A DNA stretch of 64,000 nucleotides from Ligustrum vulgare (GCA_963555705.1 OY743190.1:34020929-34084928), one strand, 5' to 3'; shown: positions 49,684-62,460, counted from the stretch's first letter. A program made the numbers and translations. The notes: generated by a model not told the origin, from the letters alone.

Positions 49684-50700
49684 TATTCATCTTTTCCAGC
49701 AATCTATCAACTCCGGAGCTTGTTATGTCAAGATTAGAAATTTTTACAAGTATCACCAAACAAGGGCTTAAAATATTTCCCCATAATTGTTATTGTTATA
49801 ACATCAAATTCAGTAAACACATAAATAAATAAATAACATATTTCAATTTTAATCGAAGACAACACTAAATTAATAATAGACAACAATTAATTTCAATTTC
49901 ATAAATAAATAAACAATCGTAAACACCAAGTTAGGAAAAATCATTACTTACTTTGATATTTTTGGGATTAAGAATGATACGGGTATTTAATTAAAGACAT
50001 ACCCTTTTTGAGCTCTTGATTAGTGCTTATTTGGTACCTGTTTTATGATTTACTAGTATTTTCACCTATGAGATACACGTGAATATATTTATAATAGTGA
50101 TTTCGATTAAATCAAAATTTATAAAAATATATTAAGTATACAATCATATATTAAATAAAAACATAACACAATAACATTTTAATATAAAATATTATCGAAT
50201 TCAAAACTTTAAAAAATATAAAACTAATCAAAATAGGAATGCAACATGTACAAATCTAATCAAAATCAGGAAATCTGATCTTAATAAGATTTTTCTTTTT
50301 CTTTTCAAAATTGTTTTTCTCTTTTAAAGAAATATTTTATTTATTATTTGTTTGTTGAACTTTCTTTTTTTAAATAAGTTCTTTTTGTCATATTTTTTAT
50401 ATGTTAAAGTATTTTGAAATAAAAATATAATATAATAAATAAATAAAATTAACAACTATAAATCTATATTTGTTTTGAATTGGTAATTTTAAAATTAAAC
50501 AATATTGTTGTTATTTTTTTGTGTATTTGATTTTATCTCTAAATGGGTAAATATTGCTTTATTTGTAAAATAACTTTTTTTTAAAGAAATTTTTGTGATC
50601 TTTGAAATTATTATTAAAATCGGATCAACCTGGTTCGACCATCTGCACTTTGACCTGTTGTCTTTTTTGGATCGAACCAATTTCAAGTTTTCTGAATGTT
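49684..50700. other. AT-rich intergenic stretch
   Basis: No gene. A Helitron-like end (CTAG at 50053-50056 followed by CACCTATGAGATACACGTG, minus strand) is degraded. The remainder is AT-rich DNA with poly-A/T runs. Confidence 0.4.
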
Positions 50701-51090
50701 AGGTATCATATAACCTAAATGATATAATTTAAAATGAATGAGTTATTGAAGAAAAGTAAAAAAATATATATAAAATAAACTTTTACATTTGTCTTTCCGA
50801 CGTTTTTATGGATAACGTGTTTTAAGTTTGCTCTCACTTGTTATCTTGTATTAAACTTCTCGTTGATATCACCTACATTACATATTTCTCGACTTCAAGA
50901 TAATACAGTAATTATGAAAAGAATTATAATTATTACAAAAAAATAGTTTATAGATATTATTATAGAACTTAAATGATAAAGTTTAAAATGAATGGGATAA
51001 AAAATATAAAGTAAAATTTTTTTACATTTGATCTTTGAGACGGTTTTACGGACATCATATTTTTAGTTTGTTCTCACTTGTTATCTTGTA

Positions 51091-51120
51091 CTAGTGTCAC
51101 ACTCATGCGATGCACAGTCA
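51091..51120 (-). mobile_element. Helitron-like 3' terminus
   Basis: The minus strand reads TGTGCATCGCATGAGTGTGA then CACTAG, closely related to the terminus at 21258-21290. It coincides with the abrupt end of the repeat copy at 50963-51095. Confidence 0.45.
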
Positions 51121-51336
51121 TTTGTTACTCACATATATCGAATTTATATATGTTAACATATGAAATGAATATTTAATTAAAAATGAGAAACGAAGAAAGA
51201 CAATTAATTATAAAAAAAAGTACAATTACACATACCTTAATTTTTTTACGGTTCGAATGTTTACTATTCCAGAAAATTTACGCTCAGAATTTTATTAAAA
51301 TAAAAAGTAAAATAAAAATAGATCGATGAACGCTCA

Positions 51337-52020
51337 TGTTGAGACCGTGTCCAAAATGAGCTCAATGAATCACCAATAAAGGCCCAATGGACATTAGCCT
51401 ACAACCAGACCTTAAGGTTTTACTTTGGTTCAACTGCCGAGGTGGAACATTACATGAACCCTCTCTATTCGAACTAGTTTACAGAAAGCTGAGGTGTCCT
51501 GTGGTAACACCTCGAATATGTGATGGGACAACGGATAGTGTCAGAAGTATGTAACTTTCCCCAGTTGACTGTGGCTTGACAAGACGTTGCCTTTATGAAA
51601 GATATGACAGACGTTCATTCCCTACCGAAAGTAGCAATGATTACTTCCAAGAAATTGGTTTACCTCTCCAACGGCTAGGATGAAGATGCGTATAAAGCTC
51701 ACCGCGTGTCACTACCTAAAACGATAACTTCTCCTATAAATAGAGCACACTTGCCTCCAAAGAAAAGGTTGGTAATCCAATACTCTAACGCAATATTTTA
51801 TTCTCACTCCACTTTCTCTCTTTTACACACTTATATCTCCTGCACCCAATTTATATTTGCTTGAATTGAGCACTGACTTAGGCATCGGAGTACAAACAGG
51901 AGCCACATTGACCCCTTTTGCAAGCTGATTGCTTGTCTATGTGCGCAGGAGGTCCACGTGTTCAAGAGGGAAGAACTGAAACGTGTTGACCCAAGGACCT
52001 ACCAGATTTTGTGGTCAACA
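51337..52020 (+). mobile_element. Solo LTR, relative of the Tat element
   Basis: Begins TGTTGAGACCGTGTCC and ends TTTTGTGGTCAACA (684 bp). From CCTATAAATAGAGCACACTT to the end it aligns with the 36902/49004 LTRs (TTTCTCTCTTTTACACACTTATAT, TTAGGCATCGGAGT, CAAGCTGATTG, CACGTGTTCAAGAGGGA). Flanks GCTCA (51332-51336) and GCTCC (52021-52025) are a one-mismatch target duplication. No internal region is left, as expected after LTR-LTR recombination. Confidence 0.85.
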
Positions 52021-52852
52021 GCTCCTATTTTATTTTCTTTAATTTTCTATTTTTAAATAAAAATATTTATGTGAGATACTGACAATGTTTTATTTTATTG
52101 TTTTTACATATTTAAAAAAATTTATAATTGATTTTCATATGCTATTAACACATTAAATGAATATTTAATTAAGAATGAGAAACGAATGAAGACCGTTAAT
52201 TACAAAAAATGTACAATTACACATACTTTAATTTTAAATTTTAGTTTTTTTAAGATTTGTATGTTTACGGTTCCAAGAAATTTATTTAAATATTATAATT
52301 TAAATTAATTTAAAACTTAAAGTGAGAAAACAAAATTACATTTAAATAGAATTTGTAATAAGTAAAAAGAAAGATATATATGTGATATACGCTCAGAATT
52401 TTATTAAAATGAAAAGAAAAGAAAAAATAGATCGATGAAAGCTCTTATTTTATTCTCTTTCATTTTTTATTTTTTTTAAAAAAATTATTTATGTGATATT
52501 AACAACGTTTTTTTTTTTTACGAATTTAAAAATAACAATTGTAATTGATTTTTAAGAGGAAAAAGCAGACTAAGAAACTTCGAGACCATTTGATATTTGA
52601 GACGATTTTATAGACGATATATTTTTAGTTTGCTCTCATATGTTATCTTGTATTAAACTTCTAGTTGATATCTTTGATTTGTCACTCATATTACATATTT
52701 TTTCGACTTCAAAATAATATAATAATAAAAAAAATAATTAATACACAAAATAGTTTATAGATAGTATTATAGAATTGAAATGATATATACTTTAAAATGA
52801 ATGAGATATTGAGGAAAAGTAAAAAATATAAAAAAAACTTGTTCATTTGATC

Positions 52853-53171
52853 AATGTTCTAAAATGCGTAATGCGTTGCGATGCGTCGAGATCGAGAATC
52901 AAGAATTACAAGTTTAGGTGTGTCAATGCGAAGAATAAGCGTCATAATGCGTTTCGTATTTTTAATATTATTTTAAGACATTAAATATATTTTTATATAA
53001 AAAAATAGATTTTTTACCCTTAAAAAAAAAATCCGGATTAGACGGCGCCTAGGCGGGATTAGGCGGTCAAAAAAACCGTTGACCGCATTTTTACGCGCAT
53101 ACCACTTATTCGACGCGTTTTGGCCGCGCATCACGCCTAGGCGGCGCATTTTCGTGCATTTTAGAACACCG
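52853..53171. mobile_element. MITE with TGTTCTAAAATGC ends and 9-bp target duplication
   Basis: The left end AATGTTCTAAAATGCG and the right end CGTGCATTTTAGAACACCG are inverted repeats. CATTTGATC flanks both sides (52844-52852, 53172-53180). The 319-bp body contains a CG-rich core (GGCGCCTAGGCGGGATTAGG, ACGCGCAT, GCCTAGGCGGCGC) unlike its AT-rich setting. It sits inside a copy of the 50706 repeat family. Confidence 0.85.
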
Positions 53172-53840
53172 CATTTGATCTTTAATATGACTTTACAAAC
53201 AATATATTTTACAGTTTACTCTCACCTGTAAGCTTGTATTAAGCATCTCGTTGAGATTTTCGATTTGACATCCGTATTACATAATTTTCAACCTCAATAT
53301 AATACAATAATTATCAAAAGAATAATAACTATTACAAAATAAAAATCTTTATATATATATATATATATATATAAGTACTTAAGTAGAATAGCAGTTACCA
53401 AAATACACACATAATTTCCCCCCAATTTTTTTCTTCTAAATTTGGGAATCTTTTGCTAAAAATAATATATTAAATATTTTATCAATTATTATTTTACATA
53501 TGTCTTTAATTGTATTGACATCCATGTTATGCTATTAATAACATTAAAATGTTATTTTTTTATTTTTTTATTATTCTTTTAACAATTATCGTATTATTTT
53601 GAAATTGAAAATATGTAATATGAGTGTCAAATTAAAGATCACAGTGAGAAGTTTAAAGCATGCTAACAAGTGAGAGCAAATTGCAAATATATTGTCCATA
53701 AAATTATATAAAAAATTAAAGATAAATTTTTATTTTATATTTTATATTTTTCCTCAATATCTAATTCATTTTAAATTATATCATTTAAGTCCTATAATAT
53801 TATCTATAATTAGTTAACTAAATTCATTTTAGTCATAAAT

Positions 53841-55010
53841 GATTAATTTCTGTTATGATTTTTTCATCAAATTAAAATAAATAATAACTGAAAAAAATGA
53901 TGAAGAACAATATAATAAAGTCTATCATAAACCTCTTTTTGGGAAGAATATGATGAAGAATAATATATAAAAAGAAAAGCGTCGATCTTAAAGAGAATAT
54001 GTAAGTTGAGTTTTGCACATGTATTGTATGAGCCTAATTTTCTAGTTCAAAAGTTTTTTTAAAAAAAGAAAATTTCATTTATTGAACTTTAATTCCAAAA
54101 ATTGAGTTGATATGTTCACAGTACAATTTATAAAACACTTAATTCATAATATGTTTTCCTGTAAAGAGATAAAACAATTCAACGGTTTACAATTTTATTA
54201 AAAAATAGTTATATGCCGTAAAAAATGGTGAAACATTATTTCTTTATTTTATTAACATATATAGACAAAAAGACTCACTATATATATTTTATTTATATTT
54301 TTATTAATAATTTTTTATTGACATATAATTAAATATACATTTAATTATGTTCAATTAAATGCATCGTATTTAAAAATTAAAAATTATTAATCATGCAAAA
54401 GATCTCTTGAATTGAATTCCACGTTTGTGCACAACAAATCTTAAGGTGGATTTTCACTTTCGTGGATCGTCAATATCGTTTAATTTGTTACATTTATTTA
54501 TATATTGAGCTGCATATATTTAATTTGCTACAATTACTTATTTTCTGTAAATTATAAAATTTTTGAGGTTATTATTTCTATTCACGTCAGTCAAAAATAT
54601 TTGGACGAAATTTTTTTATTTATTCTATAGAACATATATTTGAAAATTTGCATTATTTAATTAAAATTTGAGCAATTGTTTAATTATATTTTGTCTATAG
54701 CAACTTTCGTGTATCACACGGGTGTGAGTAACTACAAATTGTACAAATAATGTATTATTTAAAAACATTTTTCGAAATTGATGAGAATTGTAATTTATTT
54801 CTATTTTGGGTATTCGTTGACAATCTGTATCATTATTCAAAGCAAATTATGTGTTCAATTTTTTCCTATTTTGTAATGATATTTACAGTAAAATCATTTC
54901 ATATTATTCTCCCGTGCAACGTACGGGTGTGATACTAGTAGTTCATATATTAAAATAAATTAAAATCTTGATGTCATTAATTAATAATTCTAATGTCATT
55001 AATGACACAT
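53841..55010. other. AT-rich stretch with a Helitron-like end
   Basis: No gene seen. Bases 54911-54938 read CCCGTGCAACGTACGGG, then TGTGATACTAG: a perfect CCCGT/ACGGG hairpin 7 nt before CTAG, a textbook Helitron 3' terminus on the plus strand. A degraded related end lies at 54705-54732. The 5' terminus was not found. Confidence 0.5.
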
Positions 55011-55011
55011 G

Positions 55012-55306
55012 TACTATAATAATTGTTAAAATATTTATTACATTATTTTTATTTTTGCATAAATTTTCAGATTTAGAAATTTATTTTGAACGAAAAACTA
55101 TGTACGTGTTATTTTTTACATGTATTCTGTTATTGTATATAAGAAGAAGATAAATAGATAGATATTTTTATAATATTTAGATCACTTTTTTTTATTGACA
55201 ACTAGTTATTTACGCTCAATTACAGGTTATAAACAATTCTCAAAGATGTTGAAAGAAAAACATGTTTGGCAACATTTTGCTTATAAATGATTACGTGATA
55301 ATATTT

Positions 55307-55361
<55 letters not shown>

Positions 55362-55868
55362 AGAAATCAACAATTTTAACTGATTAAAGAATTTTCACTC
55401 ACCAATTTTTATTTTTAAAAAAATGGACCAACAAAATGTTATCACGTCACTAGTTATAAAAAAAAAGTACTATAATAATTATTAAAATGTTTATTAAATT
55501 ATTTTATTTTTATTTTTGCATAGATTTTCAGATTTAGAAAGTTATTTTAGACGGAAAACTATGTACGTGTTAATATATTGAAGAAGATAGATAGATATTT
55601 TTATAATATTTAGATCACTTTTTTTTTTTTTTAATTGACAACTAGTTATTTATACTCAATTACAGGTTATAAACAATTCTCGAAGATACGACAGAAAAAC
55701 ATGTTTGGCAACATTTTGCTTATAAATGATTATGTGATAATATTTTATTGGACAATTTTTTTTAGAAATCAACAATTTTAACTGATCAAAAAATTTTCAC
55801 CCAACAATTTTTACTTTTAAAAAAATGAACCAACAAAATATTATCACGTCACTAGTTATTAAATAAAT
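55012..55868. repeat. About 455/400-bp tandem duplication
   Basis: Copy 1 (55012-55466) and copy 2 (55467-55868) share ATTTTCAGATTTAGAAA, GAAAAACTATGTACGTGTTA, AGATAGATATTTTTATAATA, GACAACTAGTTATTTA and GCAACATTTTGCTTATAAAT. Copy 1 carries a (TA)n tract (55311-55360) absent from copy 2, which explains the length difference. Confidence 0.85.
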
Positions 55869-56680
55869 AAATTGATCGCCAAATCACACTATAATTTAGG
55901 CTCTTTCAGGTAGTCCAATTTTATTTATAAACAAAAAATGTATTGTTTTCAAGGTAAAATATATATGTGATTAAAAAGTGATTTTAAACACATTTCTTCA
56001 AATTACTTTTTAACATCGAAAATTTTTTCAAGTCACATTTTAACTACATATTTTACCTCTAAAAATATCACATCATTTGTTTATAAATATTTTTTCTTTT
56101 TTTTTAAGAACAGAGGATTGAAAAATGTGAAAAAATTATTTATAAAAAAATTTAAGAAACAGTTGCTTATAAGTACCATGATGCATTTATCTCGAAAAAT
56201 CAAATAAATTGATTTATAATCACCTAAAGTAATCCGAACATAGGCTAAAATGATTGCAACATTTTTTAGGGTATTTTCGATGTGCTTCCATGTTTTCTCA
56301 GGGGAAAAAATGCCTACGTAGGAAAAATTGAAAATTCCAAAATGAATACATTTAATTGGTCATGTTAACTTTTTTCTTTTAATAGATTTTATTTATAATA
56401 GGTTACGTATATTCCATATATTGCACGAGAAGCATATCATGTCACCTACTCAACTGCTTCAAGAATGTGAGGGGCCAAAGTAGGGTAGGGCAAAAGGACT
56501 GAAATCAACGATTCGATTTCAGTTCTTTCAAAATTTTAAACGGTTCTTGTTTTAAAAATTAAGAATCATTTGGCTCTGGATCATGTCTAGATTTAGAATC
56601 GATAGAACCAAACACGATTTTTTATTTTTTAAAAAATACAAATTTACAAAAAATAAAAATTTTGTTGTTTCTTTCCGTAG
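55869..56680. other. AT-rich intergenic stretch
   Basis: Nothing gene-like. Low-complexity A/T runs and short inverted motifs near 55975-56160 that may be a decayed MITE. Confidence 0.4.
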
Positions 56681-56685
56681 AGCAC

Positions 56686-57563
56686 GAGTTAAATGTTTGA
56701 ATGGCCACCGTACTTTGAATGTTGTCACCACTTACCCATCGTCTTTCATGAATTGTCTCGCTGGCCACTGAACTTTGATCCTTGCACTCCATCACCCACT
56801 GAGGTGACTTCGTTAGTATTCTAACCTACGTGGCCGTTAAATCCATCAATTTAATCACTAAATGCGACTTTGTGAAACAATAACCCAAGAAATTTACAAA
56901 TTCTCAATCGAAATAATCTCACCCCCAAATCCTCGTGAACCCGAACCCCCAAATCCAATCTACCGAACAATCGTCAGCTCTCCAAATCAGGCGTGCAAAT
57001 GGAGTGATCGAAATTCCACGTTCATGTCCAAAGTTTGATTTTGCACAAGTGAATTCGCTGTTGGAGAAGAAGGAAACTCGAAATAGCTTCATGAATCAGT
57101 GGGTCGAATTTAGTTCTTCACGAAGCTGTGATATTCAAGCTTCGATTTGGAATATGATTTCGGGTGCAGAATCGATGGATTTCATCACTTATTCAACGAG
57201 CTAAGATGAGATGTTGAACCTTTGAATTGGATTACAATTTATGGGGCAAAATTGGCTGGATTTCCTTAGGGCTTGGGAGTTGATTTTGGGGAAATTGGAT
57301 TTCATATTCATTTCGCTTTCGTTTATTTTTCTGTAAGGACTAACCAAAATGGAAGAAGCATGCTTGTTTGGATGAGATGGCAAACACTAGGTTTTTTATT
57401 GATGAAATTGATAGATTTAACAGCCACGTAGATTAAAAAACAAATGGAGTCAACCCGGTGGGTGATGGAGTGCAAGGTATCAAAGTTTACTGACAATTCA
57501 TGAAGGACGGTGGGTAAATCGTGACAAAGTTCAAAGTATAGTGGTCATTCAAACATTTAACTT
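56686..57563. mobile_element. Pack-MULE-like element
   Basis: Long terminal inverted repeats: 56686 onward (GAGTTAAATGTTTGAATGGC) pairs with the end at 57563. Homology extends about 160 bp inward (CACTGAACTTTG, TGCACTCCATCACCCACTG, CTACGTGGC on both sides). A 9-bp duplication with one mismatch flanks it (GTAGAGCAC 56677-56685; GTAGAACAC 57564-57572). The middle (about 56900-57400) is less AT-rich and contains an 89-codon plus-strand frame, consistent with a captured gene fragment. Confidence 0.75.
56935..57204 (+). pseudogene. Possible captured gene fragment in the Pack-MULE
   Basis: An 89-codon open frame with ordinary amino-acid composition (PRSCPKFDFAQVNSLLEKKE, then NSFMNQWVEF). The family is not recognised. 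Its location between MULE inverted repeats and its base composition suggest it came from a host exon, but no intron signals or frame extension are visible. Confidence 0.35.
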
Positions 57564-57572
57564 GTAGAACAC

Positions 57573-58880
57573 TGACTATAAATGTGCTCCATCTTTACCA
57601 TGAAAGAAAGAAATCCTGAAAGAATAAAATTATTCATATTAGACAAAGGATTGGCAATGTTTAAGATAAGGGGATTCGAGTTAAAAAGACTTGTCAAAGC
57701 ATAACTTTAGTAAAATAGATATCCATCTACTATATTTTGGTAAATAGATTTTCTCCATAAATAAAAAAGAAAAGAAGTTAGACATTGTCAATAATACCCA
57801 TGTTTGCCAAATCACCTTGAAACCTAGTATACAACCAAACATGTCCTAATTATTTAACCCAACAATTCATTTCTCGTTTTCTTCTATGGATAGTTCATGC
57901 TCTCACATTTATCTTCTTCTCCACTTGTTTTCTTCTACATAAAAGCCTAACAATCATATTATTATTTGTCATTCTCTTTACCCATTGAAGCTTGAGTGGT
58001 GTGTAAAAATGGTTAAATAATCCACATTTTGGATTTATAATTGGAGAAGAAAAAAGGTACACATTAAAATCATTTCCTATAATTTTTTTGCTACATTTTT
58101 TGTTCTGGTGCATTATACAGTGCCGATTTATATATTTGTTTACGAATTTGCCATAACGTCATGCATGCCGTTATCTGTGATGTATAACGGCACTCATGCC
58201 ATTATCTTTTTTTTTCACTGTCAGTATGTATATAACATCCAGGGTTTACAAAATTGTTGCTGATAAATGCATTTGTTTAAAAATTTGTCATAACGTCATA
58301 TTTACCGTTATCTTTGATCTATAACGGCACACATGTCGTTATCTAATTTTTGACTGACACCATATACCTAGCATTGATTGTGAAAATTGGTTTTGAAAAT
58401 ATGACTAATTTAGTACTATTAGACATAGGTTAATAGTTAGCATTCTTCATGTATTGAGTGAAAATTTTATTTTTTGCATTTTGACATGTATAGTGTAGTA
58501 CTATTATGATATAATAAATTGAAATCTATTTGTTTTATGTTGAATTGTAGTGATGGATGTGTTGGACAAGGTGTGGATATCAGTTTCTTATTTTGTTGAG
58601 TTTGTGGAGAAAGAATGCGGTGGGTGGACATGGAGGCATATAGGCAATGGTCCAGCAAATGTGACTCCTGTTCTTGTACAAATCCTTTATCGGCTACATA
58701 GAGATGGATGCACTTTATGTAGTAATTGAACATCCTTTTGATAAAATATGTAATTTGCATTTCAAGTTTTTAATACATTTTAGTATTGTTGAAACTGTGA
58801 ATTTTACTGTTATGCATGTTGTAGTATATAAATATCGTAACAGGTAGTTAACAGATATTTTCTTCAAGTTTTGGTTATAA
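57573..58880. other. Left flank of the AACGGC arrays, with exon-like patch
   Basis: Bases 58151-58342 contain two inverted-repeat modules (ATAACGTCATGCATGCCGTTAT and ATAACGGCAC..CCATTAT types). Bases 58553-58730 are less AT-rich and read on the plus strand as a short frame (VMDVLDKVWISVSYFVEF, then GGWTWRHIGNGPANVTPV) after TTGTAG, ending at a stop. This may be a decayed exon of a transposon or host gene; the family is not recognised. Confidence 0.35.
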
Positions 58881-60240
58881 TCTGCCAGCAGAACAGCACA
58901 GATACCGTTATCCAATCACTAAAACGGCAAACGTGTCGTTATGTTCATAAACCGGACTTGAAATTAGTTGCATCAGCACAGCATGTCTTATTTTTTTAGA
59001 AAATCAGTCTAACAAGTCTTTGTATCCATTTCTATGTCGTTCGGAAGAATTTAGGTCAATAACGGCACAAAAGCCGTTACGGGTACACTAAAGCGGCATA
59101 CTTCCGTTATACTCATAATTTTATACTTGTCACTCATTTTGATCAGCACACCTCATCTCTATATGTAACAGGGAGATAAAGAAATTTTAACGTTGTAGCA
59201 GATAAATATCGTAACAGGTAGTTAACAGATCTTTTCTTCAAGTTTTGGTTATAACCTGTCAGCATAACGGCACAGATGCCGTTATCCAATCACTAAAACG
59301 GCAAACGTGCCGTTATGTTCATAAACCGGACTTGCAGTCATTTGCATCAGCACAGAATGTCTTAATTTTTTAGAAAATCAGTCTAACAAGTCTGTGTATC
59401 AATTTCTATGTCGTTCGGAAGAGTTTAGGCCAATAACGGCACAAAAGCCGTTACGGGTACACTAAAGTGGCATACTGCCGTTATACTCATAATTTTATAC
59501 TTGTCACTCATTTTGATCAGCACACCTCATCTCTACATGTAACAGGGAGATAAATTCTTTTTTAACGTTGTAGCAGATAAATATCGTAACAGGTAGTTAA
59601 CAGATCTTTTCTTCAAGTTTTGGTTATAATCTACCAGCAGAACGGCACAGATGCCGTTATCCAATCACTAAAACGGAAAACGTGTCGTTATGTTCATGAA
59701 CCGGACTTGCAGTCATTTGCATCAGCACATCATGTCTTATTTTTTTAGAAAATCAGTCTAACAAGTTTGTGTATCCATTTCTATGTCGTTCGGAAGAGTT
59801 TAGGTCAATAACGGCACAAAAGCCGTTACGGGTACACTAAAGCGGCATACTGCTGTTATACTCATAATTTTATATTTGTCACTCATTTTGATCAGCACAC
59901 CTCATCTCTACATGTAACAGGGAGATAAAATTTTTTTAACGTTGTAGCAGATAAATATCGTAACAGGTAGTTAACAGATCTTTTCTTCAAGTTTTGGTTA
60001 TAATCTGTCAGCATAACGGCACAGATGCCGTTATCCAATCACTAAAACGGCAAACGTGCCGTTATGTTCATAAACGGGACTTGCAGTCATTTGCATCAGC
60101 ACAGAATGTCTTAATTTTTTAGAAAATCAGTCTAACAAGTCTGTGTATCCATTTCTATGTCGTTCGGAAGAGTTTAGGCCAATAACGACACAAAAGCCGT
60201 TACGGGTACAATAAAGCGGCATACTGCCTTTATGGCCATA
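58820..60240. repeat. Tandem array, about 375-bp unit, four copies
   Basis: The landmark AAC(G/A)GCACAGAT(G/A)CCGTTATCC starts at 58892, 59266, 59641 and 60015, a 374-375-bp period. Each unit has three inverted-repeat modules: AACGGCACAGATGCCGTT, AACGGCAAACGTGCCGTT and AACGGCACAAAAGCCGTTAC. GCGGCATACTGCCGTTAT follows the third module. The last copy decays near 60240. No ORF. Confidence 0.9.
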
Positions 60241-60599
60241 ACCGGACTTGTCATCCATTTTTATCAGTACAAAACGTGTTATTTTTTATAATATGACTCT
60301 AACAAGCCTGTGTATTCATTTCCATGTCGTTCCGAACAGTTTATACCCATAACAGCAGAAATGCCGTTATGGGAACAATAGAGCAGCGCACGTGTCGTTA
60401 TAATCATACCTTACTAATTTAATGCTTTAATCGATCCCCATATATGTTAACATTCGAAAACAGACAAAATTAAAGTATTAGTTGTTATAATGACACTAAT
60501 GATGCTTCGTTTTTAAGATTTCATAATAAAATAAATCAAGTAACTTAAATGATGCATGTTGTGTTTATGATGAATTAGATACAATAGACTAGTTACCTT

Positions 60600-62110
60600 T
60601 CTACTTGAACATTCTTCTACTCCGACATCCAAAAAACATATCCATATGTCCAAAATTACGTAAATGTCGTAACTACAAAAGTAAAAACTCATTCGGTAGC
60701 ATTTAAAGTCATTACGGCAACCCTGCTATTACGGCAGAACTAGAACGGCAGGCATGCCGCTATCCTTTCTTCTTGAACATTCTTCTACTCCGACATCCAA
60801 AAATCACATCCATATGTCCAAAAGTACGTAAATGTCGTAACTACACAAGTAAAAACCCATTCGATTGCATTTAAAGGCATAACGGCAACCCTGCCGTTAC
60901 GGCAGAACTAGAACGGCATGCATGCCGCTATCCTTTCTTCTTGAACATTCTTCTACTCCGACATCCAAAAATCACATCCATATGTCCAAAAGTACGTAAA
61001 TGTCGTAACTACACAAGTAAAAACCCATTCGGTTGCATTTAAAGGCATAACGGCAACCCTGCCGTTACGGCAGAACTAGAACGGCACGCATGCCGCTATC
61101 CTTTCTTCTTGAACATTCTTCTACTCCGACATCCAAAAATCACATCCATATGTCCAAAAGTACGTAAATGTTGTAACTACACAAGTAAAAACCCATTCGG
61201 TTGCATTTAAAGGCATAACGGCAACTCTGCCGTTACGGCAGAACTAGAACGGCATGCATGCCGCTATCCTTTCTTCTTGAACATTCTTCTACTCCGACAT
61301 CCAAAAATCACATCCATATGTCCAAAAGTACGTAAATGTCGTAACTACACAAGTAAAAACCCATTCGGTTGCATTTAAAGGCATAACGGCAACCCTGCCG
61401 TACGGCAGAACTAGAACAGCATGCATGCCGCTATCCTTTCTTCTTAAACATTCTTCTAATCCGACACTCGAAAACCACATCCAAAACGTCTAGAATTACA
61501 TAAATATCGTGACTCCATAACTTGAAACATGTCCGGCTTCATGTGAAGTAATAACGTCAACTTTGTCTTTACGGCATAATTAGAACGGCATGCCTGCCGC
61601 TATCCTTTCTCCTTAAGCATTCTTCTAATCCTACACCCAAAAACCACATCCAAACGTCCAGAATTACATAAATATCGTGACTCCATAACTTGAAACCTGT
61701 CTGGCTGCATGTAAAGTAATAACGGCAACCTTGTCTTTACGGCATAACTAGAACGGCATGCCTGCTGCTATCATTTCTACTTAAGCATTCTTCTAATCTT
61801 ACACCCAAAAACCACATCCAAATGTTCAGAAGTACATAAATATCGTGACTACATAACTTGAAACCTGTCCGGCTGCATGTAAAGGCATAACGGCAACCAT
61901 GCCGTTATGACATAACTAGAACGGCATGCATGCCGCTATCCTTTCTACTTCAGCATTCTTTTACTCCGACACCTGAAAACCACATCCAAAAGTCCAGAAG
62001 TACATACATATCGTAAATACATAATTTGAAACATGTCCGGTTGCATTTAAAGGCATAACGACATGCATGCCGTTACGACAGAACTAGAACGGCATGCGTG
62101 CCGCTATTCT
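60600..62110. repeat. Tandem array, 168-bp unit, nine copies
   Basis: CGCTATCCTTTCT-type landmarks fall at 60761, 60929, 61097, 61265, 61432, 61601, 61769, 61937 and 62105, a 167-169-bp period. Each unit contains AACGGCAACCCTGCCGTT and the perfect palindrome CGGCATGCATGCCG, joined by ACGGCAGAACTAGAA. The first five copies are nearly identical and later ones diverge. Further degraded units reach about 62460. No ORF. Confidence 0.93.
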
Positions 62111-62460
62111 TTCTACTTTAGCATTCTTCTAATAACCTGTATAAATAACAACTAAACTTAACGAAAATCTTATTAGCCATTCACATCTCAAAATCAAATC
62201 CATAAACAGTAACCTGTACACTGAAAAGCACCTATACACAAAAATCGACTTTACAAAAAATTGTACAGTAACCTGTCCGGTTGAATTTAGAGGCATCACG
62301 GCATGCCTGCCGTTATGACATAACTAGAACGACAAGTATGATGTTATCCTTTATACTTGGGCATTCATCTAATAACCTGTAAATAAACAACCACTTAATA
62401 ATTGAAATTCAAATATGGTGTTATCCTTTCTACTTGTCCACTTGCATTTAAAGTCATAAC

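Larger units (their letters stand above)
50706..53840. repeat. Dispersed/tandem repeat family with four direct and one inverted copy
   Basis: A sequence of about 250-290 bp (TTTAAAATGAATGAG.TATTGA.GAAAAGTAAAAA.., ACGG..TTTTA..GAC, AGTTTGCTCTCAC.TGTTATCTTGTATTAAACTTCTCGTTGATAT.., CGACTTCAAGATAATA) occurs at about 50706-50962, 50963-51095 (cut at a Helitron-like end), 52555-52850 and 53172-53345, and inverted at 53580-53830. Segment 51167-51336 is likewise repeated at 52157-52446. The cluster has been enlarged by duplication and then hit by a solo LTR and a MITE. Confidence 0.65.

Noticed and set aside
61289..61480. 63-codon minus-strand ORF
   Set aside because: Lies inside the 168-bp array; not maintained in neighbouring units.
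58820..62110. CRISPR-like array
   Set aside because: Units of 168 and 375 bp with no unique spacers, in a plant nuclear context: satellite-type tandem repeats.
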